Shown one piece after another: positions 1 to 5,801 of a DNA stretch of 8,493 bases (position 1 is the first letter of the stretch; each line of letters begins with the position of its first letter). Location of the stretch: positions 1 to 8,493 of the forward strand of contig JAAFIJ010000100.1 in NCBI GenBank assembly GCA_013298675.1, given 5' to 3'. Source of the stretch: Rhodobacterales bacterium (GTDB taxonomy: Bacteria; Pseudomonadota; Alphaproteobacteria; Rhodobacterales; Rhodobacteraceae). Below the pieces are notes generated by a model. It saw only the letters and a program-made list of their open reading frames with translations, was not told where the DNA came from and made no database searches. Position numbers and translations under genes: made by a program.

Positions 1-135
1 GTGTCGTTTGTCGTGGATTTTGAATTTCGTAACGCGATTTTGGCTGGTGTCATCGGTCTGGTTTTCAATGAGGCGATGCAGCGCGTCGTGCGGGCCTTTG
101 AAGCCCGCGCGGACGCGCTGTTTACGCGGCTCTGA
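1..135 (+). CDS. RatA/COQ10-like START-domain (SRPBCC) protein, C-terminal end
   Basis: This is the last 44 codons of a gene that begins left of the window; frame 1 is open from base 1 to the TGA at 133-135. The translation contains VDFEFRNAIL followed by FNEAMQRVVRAFEARA, which resembles the final beta strand and long C-terminal helix of RatA/COQ10 START-domain proteins. Known members bind polyketide-like lipids such as ubiquinone (COQ10) or were named as ribosome-association toxins (RatA). In Rhodobacterales a gene of this family usually lies close to cinA, which supports the call. The gene points toward amt, with only 12 bases between the stops and no obvious terminator. Only the tail is visible, so the identification rests on a short stretch plus context; whether it acts in quinone handling or as a toxin cannot be read here. 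Confidence 0.72.
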   Translation: MSFVVDFEFRNAILAGVIGLVFNEAMQRVVRAFEARADALFTRL

Positions 136-147
136 CGCGGTGCAGAA

Positions 148-1326
148 TCACGAATTCAATTCATAGGCGCGTTCACCGTGAACAGCCAGATCGAGGCCAT
201 TCACTTCCGACTCTAGATCAACCCGCAGCGGTGTGATCGCCGCGCAGACCTTGATCAAAACATAGGTTGCGATTCCCGTCCAAAGGCCAACCACCGCCAA
301 ACCACCCAACTGTGCCGTCCAACTGCCTGCACCAAAGACCGCGACCATGATCGTGCCAAAAATACCGCCCACACCATGGACTGCAAAGACATCAAGGGAA
401 TCGTCGATCTTGACCCGGTTGCGCACAAAAAGCACCGCTTCTTGGCACAAAATCCCTGCGATAGCGCCGATCACCAGCGCCTCAAGCGGACCAACATAAC
501 CTGACGCAGGGGTGATCGAGGCAAGCCCCGCAATCGTGCCCGTGACCAAACCAACAAGAGAGGCGCGGCCAAATTTGATCCGCTCCCATAGCGCCCAAGT
601 CAGCGACGCGGCCGCTGCCGACAGATGGGTGACCGTGATGGCCATGGCGGCTTGACCATTGGCGGCAAGCGCAGAACCGCCGTTAAAGCCGAACCAACCA
701 ACCCACAACATTGCCGCCCCAATCATCACCATGCCGGGGCTATGGGGAGGGGTATGTTTATTCTTGCGCGGTCCAAGTGTCCACGCGACCAACAATGCCG
801 CAATCCCTGCAGTTTCGTGCACGACGATGCCGCCTGCAAAGTCACGCACGCCCAGCGCACCAAATATCCCGCCATCTGACAACATTCCGCCACCCCAAAT
901 CCAATGGGCAACCGGAGCATAGACCACCAACATCCACAGGCTGGAAAACAGAAGCACAAAGCCAAAGCCGATCCGTTCCACATAGGCCCCGATGATCAGC
1001 GCAGGGGTGATGATGGCAAAGGTCATCTGAAACGAAAAGAACAAAACTTCTGGCAAGGTGCCTTGTAGGTTCTCACTGTTTATGCCGATCAGGAATGCTT
1101 TGCCAAGGCCGCCCCAATAGGCATCACTGCCGCCGAATGCGATGCTGTAACCTAGTGCCAGCCACAGAACGCTCATCAACGCTGCGATGGAAAAGCAGTG
1201 CATGAACACCGACAAAACACTGCGCGCGCGCACCAAACCGCCATAAAACAGCGCCAGACCCGGCAATGTCATGAACAGCACAAGCGCTGTGCAGATTAGA
1301 ATAAAGGCAGTGTCAGATCCGTTCAT
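148..1326 (-). CDS. amt: Ammonium transporter, Amt/MEP/Rh family
   Basis: This 392-residue integral inner-membrane protein is predicted to conduct ammonium/ammonia into the cell. It has the hydrophobic pattern of an 11-helix Amt protein and starts directly in the first helix, with no signal peptide such as E. coli AmtB has. Hallmarks are the family signature starting DFAGG (D162), the pore twin histidines H170 (VVHETAG) and H317 (FAVHGVGG), a gate region at F103 and F214, and W144 and S218 where AmtB has its ammonium recruitment site. The C-terminal tail keeps the conserved GLDLAVHGERAY segment (377-388), which in studied homologues carries contacts to the PII protein GlnK. The ATG at 1326 has a GGAG seven bases upstream, and no longer in-frame start exists. 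No glnK or glnB lies next to it, unlike the common glnK-amtB pair. It follows cinA on the same strand but is separated by 161 bases, so it probably has its own promoter, plausibly under NtrC control. Confidence 0.97.
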   Translation of the reverse strand: MNGSDTAFILICTALVLFMTLPGLALFYGGLVRARSVLSVFMHCFSIAALMSVLWLALGYSIAFGGSDAYWGGLGKAFLIGINSENLQGTLPEVLFFSFQMTFAIITPALIIGAYVERIGFGFVLLFSSLWMLVVYAPVAHWIWGGGMLSDGGIFGALGVRDFAGGIVVHETAGIAALLVAWTLGPRKNKHTPPHSPGMVMIGAAMLWVGWFGFNGGSALAANGQAAMAITVTHLSAAAASLTWALWERIKFGRASLVGLVTGTIAGLASITPASGYVGPLEALVIGAIAGILCQEAVLFVRNRVKIDDSLDVFAVHGVGGIFGTIMVAVFGAGSWTAQLGGLAVVGLWTGIATYVLIKVCAAITPLRVDLESEVNGLDLAVHGERAYELNS

Positions 1327-1371
1327 GGGCGCGCTCCAGTTTGGCTGCTGCCCGCATGAATGATGTTAAAG

Positions 1372-1387
1372 CGCCAAAGAAAGCGGC
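1372..1387. promoter_or_regulatory. Possible NtrC-type binding site upstream of amt
   Basis: The plus strand reads CGCC, nine bases, then GGC. This matches the CGCC-N9-GGC pattern that I recall for NtrC sites in Rhodobacter capsulatus. It lies about 45-60 bases before the amt start codon. A seven-base pattern occurs by chance every few kilobases in GC-rich DNA, and known R. capsulatus sites tend to be tandem and further upstream, while only one is seen here. The call rests on the pattern plus the plausibility of nitrogen control of amt. Confidence 0.2.
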
Positions 1388-1469
1388 AAACCCCACATAG
1401 GGCGCGCAATTGATAGGCAATTCTCAATTTGCCCAAAATTTAATCGACGTTTGGCGCTGGATGGTGAAA

Positions 1470-1485
1470 TTCAAGCACTCTTGAA
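1470..1485 (-). terminator. Hairpin just after cinA, possible weak terminator
   Basis: A perfect inverted repeat, TTCAAG and CTTGAA around a four-base loop (AGTG on the minus strand), begins two bases after the cinA stop and is followed by TTTC. The position suits the end of the ispDF-pgpA-cinA transcript. However, the six-pair stem has only two GC pairs and the T tract is short, so a factor-binding palindrome for amt or a chance repeat is equally possible. Confidence 0.3.
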
Positions 1486-1487
1486 AG

Positions 1488-1958
1488 TCAGGCTTGCGCT
1501 GCCCTTAACAGCAACACCAGTGCATGTTCGGTGCTGGCTTTGCGCACCGCATTACGCCCCAACGGACCAAACTCGACGGTTTCAACAAAGGTATCGGCAC
1601 CGCGCCGAGCAAGGCCAAAACACACCCGTCCTTCGGGCTTTGCCACTGTTCCACCGGGACCCGCGACCCCGGTGACCGAAACAGCAAGGTCGACCTGGGC
1701 CGCGTTCAACGCCCCTTCGGCCATTTCACTGGCAACTTGTTCGGAAACTGCCCCATAGGTGGCAAGGGTCAGCGCACGCACGCCCAGCATCGTTTCTTTG
1801 GCTTGGTTGGAATAGGTCACAAACCCGCACGCCAAAACATCTGATGCGCCTGCAATATCTGCGATCGCGGCCGATATCATGCCCGCAGTACAGCTTTCGG
1901 CCGTCGCGATCCGCAAGTGACGCAGCCTTGCTGCGTCAATCAGCGCTTGAACCGTCAC
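1488..1958 (-). CDS. cinA: CinA C-terminal family protein, nicotinamide-nucleotide amidase (PncC)
   Basis: The protein has 156 residues and consists of the C-terminal CinA domain alone, the usual length for stand-alone PncC enzymes. The family deamidates nicotinamide mononucleotide to nicotinic acid mononucleotide in the cytoplasmic pyridine-nucleotide salvage pathway. Visible motifs are ATAESCTAG with the presumed nucleophile S22, TYSNQAK with Y49 and K54 near the active site, and the glycine-rich GVAGPGG at 97-103. The chosen start is the GTG at 1958-1956, which overlaps the pgpA stop as GTGA; the sequence before it shows no clear ribosome binding site, so translation is probably coupled to pgpA. 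An ATG at 2027 is in frame but would add 23 unrelated residues and overlap pgpA by about 70 bases. The N-terminal CinA/MoaB-like domain of longer homologues is absent, which is normal for alphaproteobacteria. It is the last gene of the ispDF-pgpA-cinA operon. Confidence 0.93.
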   Translation of the reverse strand: MTVQALIDAARLRHLRIATAESCTAGMISAAIADIAGASDVLACGFVTYSNQAKETMLGVRALTLATYGAVSEQVASEMAEGALNAAQVDLAVSVTGVAGPGGTVAKPEGRVCFGLARRGADTFVETVEFGPLGRNAVRKASTEHALVLLLRAAQA

Positions 1959-2446
1959 AGGAACAACACGGCGTGATAAACAATGCCGGCAGCCAGTGTC
2001 GACAGGCCTGCAAACAGTCCCGCCCAAAGATCATCCAGCATCACCCCCGCTGGATCATGCCGCCGGTCTGCACGGCCCACCAGCCATGGTTTCCAGATGT
2101 CAAAAAGCCGAAAGAAAAGGAATGCCGCCAAGGGGGCAGGGTAGGGCAGCCACCCGTCAACCCCGCGCCACCAAAACGCGGCGGCCGGAAACAACAGGGC
2201 AAGCCACTGACCCGCAACCTCATCAATCACAAACTCGGACGGATCATCGGTTGGACGATCCGCAAGTTCACGGGCAACCGCCCAAAACCCAAGGGCTGTG
2301 ACCGCCAATGTGGCAATGACCAGCGACCAAAAGCCAAGATAGTTCAACATTGCCCACCCAAGCACGATCGCCACAAGCGACCCCCAAGTGCCCGGCGCGG
2401 GGCGCATCAGACCTACGCCAAAAAACGTCGCGATTGCGCGGCTCAT
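1955..2446 (-). CDS. pgpA: Phosphatidylglycerophosphatase A
   Basis: This 163-residue inner-membrane enzyme is predicted to remove the terminal phosphate of phosphatidylglycerophosphate to give phosphatidylglycerol, the last step of that phospholipid pathway. Family blocks are the N-terminal APGTWGS (17-23), the acidic active-site segment around DPSEFVIDEVAGQ (68-80) with D68, E71, D75 and E76, FFRLFDIWKPW (111-121), and GVMLDDLWAGL (134-144). Several hydrophobic stretches (about 22-58, 80-93, 104-116 and 141-162) fit a small polytopic membrane protein of normal length. The ATG overlaps the ispDF stop by four bases (ATGA) and the gene's own stop overlaps the cinA GTG, so it sits in the middle of a tightly coupled operon. 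No independent ribosome binding site is evident. Confidence 0.95.
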   Translation of the reverse strand: MSRAIATFFGVGLMRPAPGTWGSLVAIVLGWAMLNYLGFWSLVIATLAVTALGFWAVARELADRPTDDPSEFVIDEVAGQWLALLFPAAAFWWRGVDGWLPYPAPLAAFLFFRLFDIWKPWLVGRADRRHDPAGVMLDDLWAGLFAGLSTLAAGIVYHAVLFL

Positions 2447-3567
2447 AGTGACACCAATGTTGCAGTGGCCATCGCCGCAATCCCTTCTTCGCGGCCGGTA
2501 AAGCCCAGCTTTTCAGACGTCGTTGCTTTGACGCTGATCCGTGACACCTCTACCGACATGATGCCCGCCAGCGTTTCACGCATCAAATCTGCAACGGGGC
2601 CAATCTTTGGCCGCTCACAGATCAAGGTGACGTCGCAGTTTGAAATCCGATAACCGCGCTGCCGCGCTCGTTCTACGGCATGGCGCAAAAAGATGTGACT
2701 TTCTGCCCCTTTCCACTTGGGGTCAGACGGCGGAAAATGTGTGCCGATGTCGCCCTCGGCCAGCGCGCCATAAAGTGCATCGGTCAACGCGTGCATTCCA
2801 ACGTCTGCATCAGAATGGCCCAACAAAGCCTTGGGGTGATCAACCTTGACACCGCAAAGCCAAACCCCGTCGCCTGCGGTAAAGGCGTGCACGTCAAAGC
2901 CATTACCAACGCGAACATCCATGCTTTTCTCTTTCATCAAGGTTTCCGCGCGCGCGAAATCGGCGGCGTAAGTCAATTTGAAGTTGTCCTCTTCGCCAGC
3001 GACAATCGCCACGTCGATGCCCGCGCTCCGCGCCACTTCGACATCATCTGCCGCATCGCCTTTGTGGTTTCGGTACGCTGCAAACAGTTTTTCAAAGTGA
3101 AAACCTTGCGGCGTTTGGGCACGAAACAGCGCCGTGCGATCCATGGTACCAGTGACCAAATCTTGGGCGCCCGTCCAAAGGGCATCGGTCACGGCAAGGG
3201 CAGGGGCGGCACCGTCAGCAGTGGCAAGTGCAGTAATGACATCTTTTATGACCTTGGACGACACCATCGGCCGCGCGGCGTCATGGATTAACACATGTGT
3301 CACGTCAGACCCCGACAAAGCCTCAAGCGCGTTTCTAACTGACTGAGATCGACTGTCGCCACCAAACACCAGTCGCGCATCCGGGAAAATCTGCCGCGCA
3401 CGGCCCTCATCCTGTGGATGAATGACCAAGACCCGGTCCATGCCCGCAAAGGCATCAAAGGTTACGGCCGCAACCGCGCGGCCACAGATCATTTGCCACT
3501 GCTTGGGCAGATCACCGCCGGCACGCACGCCCCGGCCTGCGGCAACTATAATCACTGCTAGTTTCAT
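2443..3567 (-). CDS. ispDF: Bifunctional IspD/IspF enzyme of the MEP isoprenoid pathway
   Basis: A 374-residue fusion of two cytoplasmic enzymes of the non-mevalonate pathway. Residues 1 to about 212 are IspD, which joins CTP and 2-C-methyl-D-erythritol 4-phosphate: nucleotide-binding start AAGRG (9-13) with K22 in LPKQW, HDAARP (95-100), R144 and K197. Residues about 217 to 374 are IspF, which cyclises the product to 2-C-methyl-D-erythritol 2,4-cyclodiphosphate with loss of CMP: GFDVHAF with zinc ligands D225 and H227, H259 in MHALTDA, HSDADV (251-256), DIGTHFP (273-279) and the end motif KLGFTGREEG. The linker is only a few residues. IspE, which acts between the two, is not in the window. 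The fusion is widespread in alphaproteobacteria. The ATG at 3567 has GAGG a few bases upstream. It is the first gene of the leftward operon and overlaps pgpA by four bases. Confidence 0.97.
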   Translation of the reverse strand: MKLAVIIVAAGRGVRAGGDLPKQWQMICGRAVAAVTFDAFAGMDRVLVIHPQDEGRARQIFPDARLVFGGDSRSQSVRNALEALSGSDVTHVLIHDAARPMVSSKVIKDVITALATADGAAPALAVTDALWTGAQDLVTGTMDRTALFRAQTPQGFHFEKLFAAYRNHKGDAADDVEVARSAGIDVAIVAGEEDNFKLTYAADFARAETLMKEKSMDVRVGNGFDVHAFTAGDGVWLCGVKVDHPKALLGHSDADVGMHALTDALYGALAEGDIGTHFPPSDPKWKGAESHIFLRHAVERARQRGYRISNCDVTLICERPKIGPVADLMRETLAGIMSVEVSRISVKATTSEKLGFTGREEGIAAMATATLVSL

Positions 3568-3640
3568 TCAGCCCTCGTTTGGCCCTTAGTATTGCAAGCC
3601 TTGCTCTAAGACAATCTGGCCGTTAAATGCATCAGTAGTG

Positions 3641-3670
3641 ATTAAAAATTAGGCAATGCCTGCATATTAA
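3641..3670. promoter_or_regulatory. Candidate divergent promoter pair with central palindrome
   Basis: Rightward toward dusB one can read TTAAAA (3642-3647), a 17-base spacer and TATTAA (3665-3670). Leftward toward ispDF one can read TTAATA (3670-3665), an 18-base spacer and TTTAAT (3646-3641). Each box matches the sigma-70 consensus at 4 or 5 of 6 positions. The spacer contains the perfect palindrome AGGCA-A-TGCCT (3651-3661), centred exactly between the outer TTAA blocks. This is the AT-rich core of the only divergent gap in the window, so promoters must lie near here; the exact boxes are my inference. Confidence 0.35.
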
Positions 3671-3738
3671 GCAAACCTGAGGCTGTTCGCCTTGGATTTA
3701 TCGTGCACCCGGCCCAAATGACCACAATAAGGCGTATC

Positions 3739-4719
3739 ATGACACCTGCGATCGGATCCATTGTGCTGAATCCTCCTGTGCTGCTTGCCCCTATGGCAGG
3801 CATCACAGACTTGCCGTTCCGCCGGGTGGTGGCGGGGTTTGGGGCGGGCCTGGTTGTATCGGAAATGGTGGCGTCACAAGAAGTGGTGCAAGCAAAGCCC
3901 TTGGCCCGCGCACGCGCTGACCTTGGATTTGGCGAATCCGCCACCAGCGTGCAGTTGGTTGGGCGTGAGGCGCATTGGATGGCCGAAGCTGCCAAATATG
4001 TTGAAGGGCAGGGTGCAAAGGCCATTGATATCAATATGGGGTGCCCCGCCAAACGGGTGACCACAGGTGCCTGCGGATCGGCCTTGATGCGCGATCTGGA
4101 TCAGGCCATCCGCATCATTGACGCGGTCATTGGCGCTGTTTCCGTGCCGGTTAGCCTGAAAACGCGGCTTGGCTGGGATGACGCGTCGCTGAACGCGCCG
4201 GATCTTGCGCGCCGTGCTCAAGCCGCTGGCATCGTGATGATCACCATTCATGGTCGCACCCGCTGCCAATTTTACAAAGGTCATGCCGATTGGAATGCCA
4301 TTCGCGCGGTGAAAGATGCGGTTGACATACCCGTCATTGCCAATGGGGACATCATCGACAGCGCATCCGCCCGCGCGGCTTTGGCGCAAAGCGGTGCGGA
4401 CGGCGTGATGATTGGCCGCGGCGCGCAAGGGGCACCTTGGCGTCTGGCCCAGATCGCCCACGATCTTTACGGCACGCCCGCGCCCTTGGTTCCACAAGGG
4501 CAGGCGCTTTATGAGATGATCGCCGAACATTATGAAGAAATGCTTGCCTTTTACGGCCAAGAACTGGGCCTGCGGGTCGCACGCAAACATTTGGGTTGGT
4601 ATTTGGACGAAGCGGGCCTGAATGATGCGCGGGCCCAACTGCTTGTTTCCCCCGACAAAACCAGCGTCCTTCGCATCTTGCAGATTGCACTGAGCAACCA
4701 ACAACGGGCTGTGGCATGA
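3739..4719 (+). CDS. dusB: tRNA dihydrouridine synthase DusB (NifR3)
   Basis: This 326-residue FMN enzyme is predicted to reduce specific uridines of the tRNA D-loop to dihydrouridine with NAD(P)H. It shows the TIM-barrel Dus hallmarks: LAPMAGITDLPFR (16-28), the catalytic cysteine C102 in NMGCPAKRV, K141 in SLKTRLGW, H171 in IHGRTR, and the FMN phosphate-binding part ANGDI (201-205) with GVMIGRGA (222-229). A helical C-terminal domain follows. I chose the ATG at 3739 because AAGG lies six bases before it and the resulting N-terminus has the family length; in-frame GTG 3703 and ATG 3718 lack a ribosome binding site. The stop overlaps the ntrB start as ATGA. In Rhodobacter capsulatus the same gene is known as nifR3, first gene of the nifR3-ntrB-ntrC operon. 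Its co-transcription with nitrogen regulators is conserved, but a regulatory role for the enzyme itself is not shown by the sequence. Confidence 0.96.
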   Translation: MTPAIGSIVLNPPVLLAPMAGITDLPFRRVVAGFGAGLVVSEMVASQEVVQAKPLARARADLGFGESATSVQLVGREAHWMAEAAKYVEGQGAKAIDINMGCPAKRVTTGACGSALMRDLDQAIRIIDAVIGAVSVPVSLKTRLGWDDASLNAPDLARRAQAAGIVMITIHGRTRCQFYKGHADWNAIRAVKDAVDIPVIANGDIIDSASARAALAQSGADGVMIGRGAQGAPWRLAQIAHDLYGTPAPLVPQGQALYEMIAEHYEEMLAFYGQELGLRVARKHLGWYLDEAGLNDARAQLLVSPDKTSVLRILQIALSNQQRAVA

Positions 4720-5801
4720 TTACGATTGAGGCAAACGCTCTTTGGTCGTCAATCCCGGTTCCCGCATTGGTGATTGGTCCCCTTGGACAGATAGAGGCGA
4801 TCAATTCGGCGGCTGAAAGCTTTTTGAACGCGTCAAGCAAGTCGATTGTCGGTCAGATGCTCAATGACCGGCTGTCAATCGATACGCAGATGGACGATGC
4901 GCTTTCGCGGGTCCGGCTGCAATTGGCCCCGCTTTTCATTCTGCAAGCAGACATCACGCCCGGTGACCGTCCGCCACAGCAATGTTCCCTTCAGCTTGCA
5001 CCGTTACAGGACTTGCCCGGTCACGTCCTATTGCTGATCTCGCCACGCGATATCGCGGATAGGATGGGCCGGGCACTACAGGTAAGCTCTGCCGCAAAAT
5101 CAGCCATCGGCATGGCTGAAATGCTCGCCCATGAAATCAAAAACCCGCTTGCCGGGATTTCGGGGGCGGCACAGCTGCTTGCCATGGGCCTGTCAGGGCA
5201 AGATCTGGAATTGACTGATCTGATCGTCGAGGAAACCAAACGGATCGTCAAACTGCTGGAACAGGTCGAACAGTTCGGCAATCTGCGCCCGCCAACACGC
5301 CGCGCGGTCAATCTGCATGACGCGTTGGACCGCGCCCGACGCTCTGCACTTGTCGGGTTTGGCGCAAAAATGAACATCATCGAAGACTACGACCCGTCGT
5401 TGCCCTCGACTTTTGCCGATCCAGATCAACTTGTTCAGGTGTTCCTAAATCTGCTTAAAAACGCATCCGAAGCGGCGGGGCCAAAGGGCGGTACCATCCG
5501 GCTTCATACCTTTTACGATCATTCGCTGCGGCGCAGGCGCAAAGACGGGTCGGGCGCGCCGTTGCCGCTGCAGGTTCAGATCATCGACGACGGACCGGGC
5601 ATTCCGCCTGCTATTGCCGAAGACATCTTTGAACCCTTCGTTTCGGGCCGTGAAAACGGCACAGGTCTCGGCTTGGCGTTGGTTTCAAAGATCATCCTTG
5701 ATCACGAAGGTTGGATTTCCGTCGAGAGTGCCCCCGGACGCACCTCGTTTAGAATTTCTCTGCCGCTTGCACCCAAAGACCCCCCACAGGAGATACGTTG
5801 A
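4716..5801 (+). CDS. ntrB: Nitrogen regulation sensor histidine kinase NtrB (GlnL)
   Basis: A 361-residue soluble histidine kinase/phosphatase without membrane segments. In the known system it phosphorylates NtrC under nitrogen limitation and removes the phosphate when bound by PII protein. Domains in order: an N-terminal PAS-like sensor (about 5-110), the dimerisation and phosphoacceptor region with H139 in MLAHEIKNPLAGI, and the ATPase domain with the N box NLLKNASEA (N249), G1 box DDGPGIP (291-297), F box FEPF (305-308) and G2 box GTGLGLAL (315-322). All catalytic boxes are intact and the length is normal for the family. Its ATG overlaps the dusB stop by four bases with only a poor ribosome binding site, which suggests coupling to dusB. 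Its stop overlaps the ntrC ATG by one base (TGATG). Confidence 0.97.
   Translation: MITIEANALWSSIPVPALVIGPLGQIEAINSAAESFLNASSKSIVGQMLNDRLSIDTQMDDALSRVRLQLAPLFILQADITPGDRPPQQCSLQLAPLQDLPGHVLLLISPRDIADRMGRALQVSSAAKSAIGMAEMLAHEIKNPLAGISGAAQLLAMGLSGQDLELTDLIVEETKRIVKLLEQVEQFGNLRPPTRRAVNLHDALDRARRSALVGFGAKMNIIEDYDPSLPSTFADPDQLVQVFLNLLKNASEAAGPKGGTIRLHTFYDHSLRRRRKDGSGAPLPLQVQIIDDGPGIPPAIAEDIFEPFVSGRENGTGLGLALVSKIILDHEGWISVESAPGRTSFRISLPLAPKDPPQEIR

Larger units (their letters stand above)
1327..1487 (-). promoter_or_regulatory. Leader and presumed promoter region of amt
   Basis: This 161-base gap between the cinA stop and the amt start holds no credible gene. The middle part (about 1405-1445) is AT-rich compared with its surroundings, as expected of a promoter. 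I looked for a -24/-12 sigma-54 promoter (GG-N10-GC in a TGGCAC/TTGC setting) reading toward amt and found none; no sigma-70 promoter stands out either. A good ribosome binding site, GGAG, lies seven bases before the amt ATG. A ten-codon reading frame (1398 down to 1366, MWGLPLSLAL) has no ribosome binding site and is probably chance. Confidence 0.45.

Noticed and set aside
1366..1398. Ten-codon leader peptide frame (MWGLPLSLAL) before amt on the minus strand
   Set aside because: No ribosome binding site, no run of regulatory codons and no attenuator-like hairpins behind it; probably chance.
1327..1487. Sigma-54 (-24/-12) promoter for amt
   Set aside because: No GG-N10-GC arrangement with TGGCAC/TTGC-like surroundings is present in the direction of amt.
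1844..2653. Plus-strand open frame of 269 codons opposite cinA, pgpA and the end of ispDF
   Set aside because: It lies antisense to three clearly recognised overlapping genes; its translation is rich in Pro, Arg, Lys and Gln, has no domain I recognise, and has no good ribosome binding site.
3874..4704. Minus-strand open frame of 276 codons opposite dusB
   Set aside because: Shadow of dusB, whose family motifs are unambiguous on the plus strand; antisense frames of this length are common in GC-rich genes.
5798..5800. TTG as start of ntrC
   Set aside because: The ATG at 5801 is in the same frame, has better spacing to AGGAG and gives the usual receiver-domain N-terminus.
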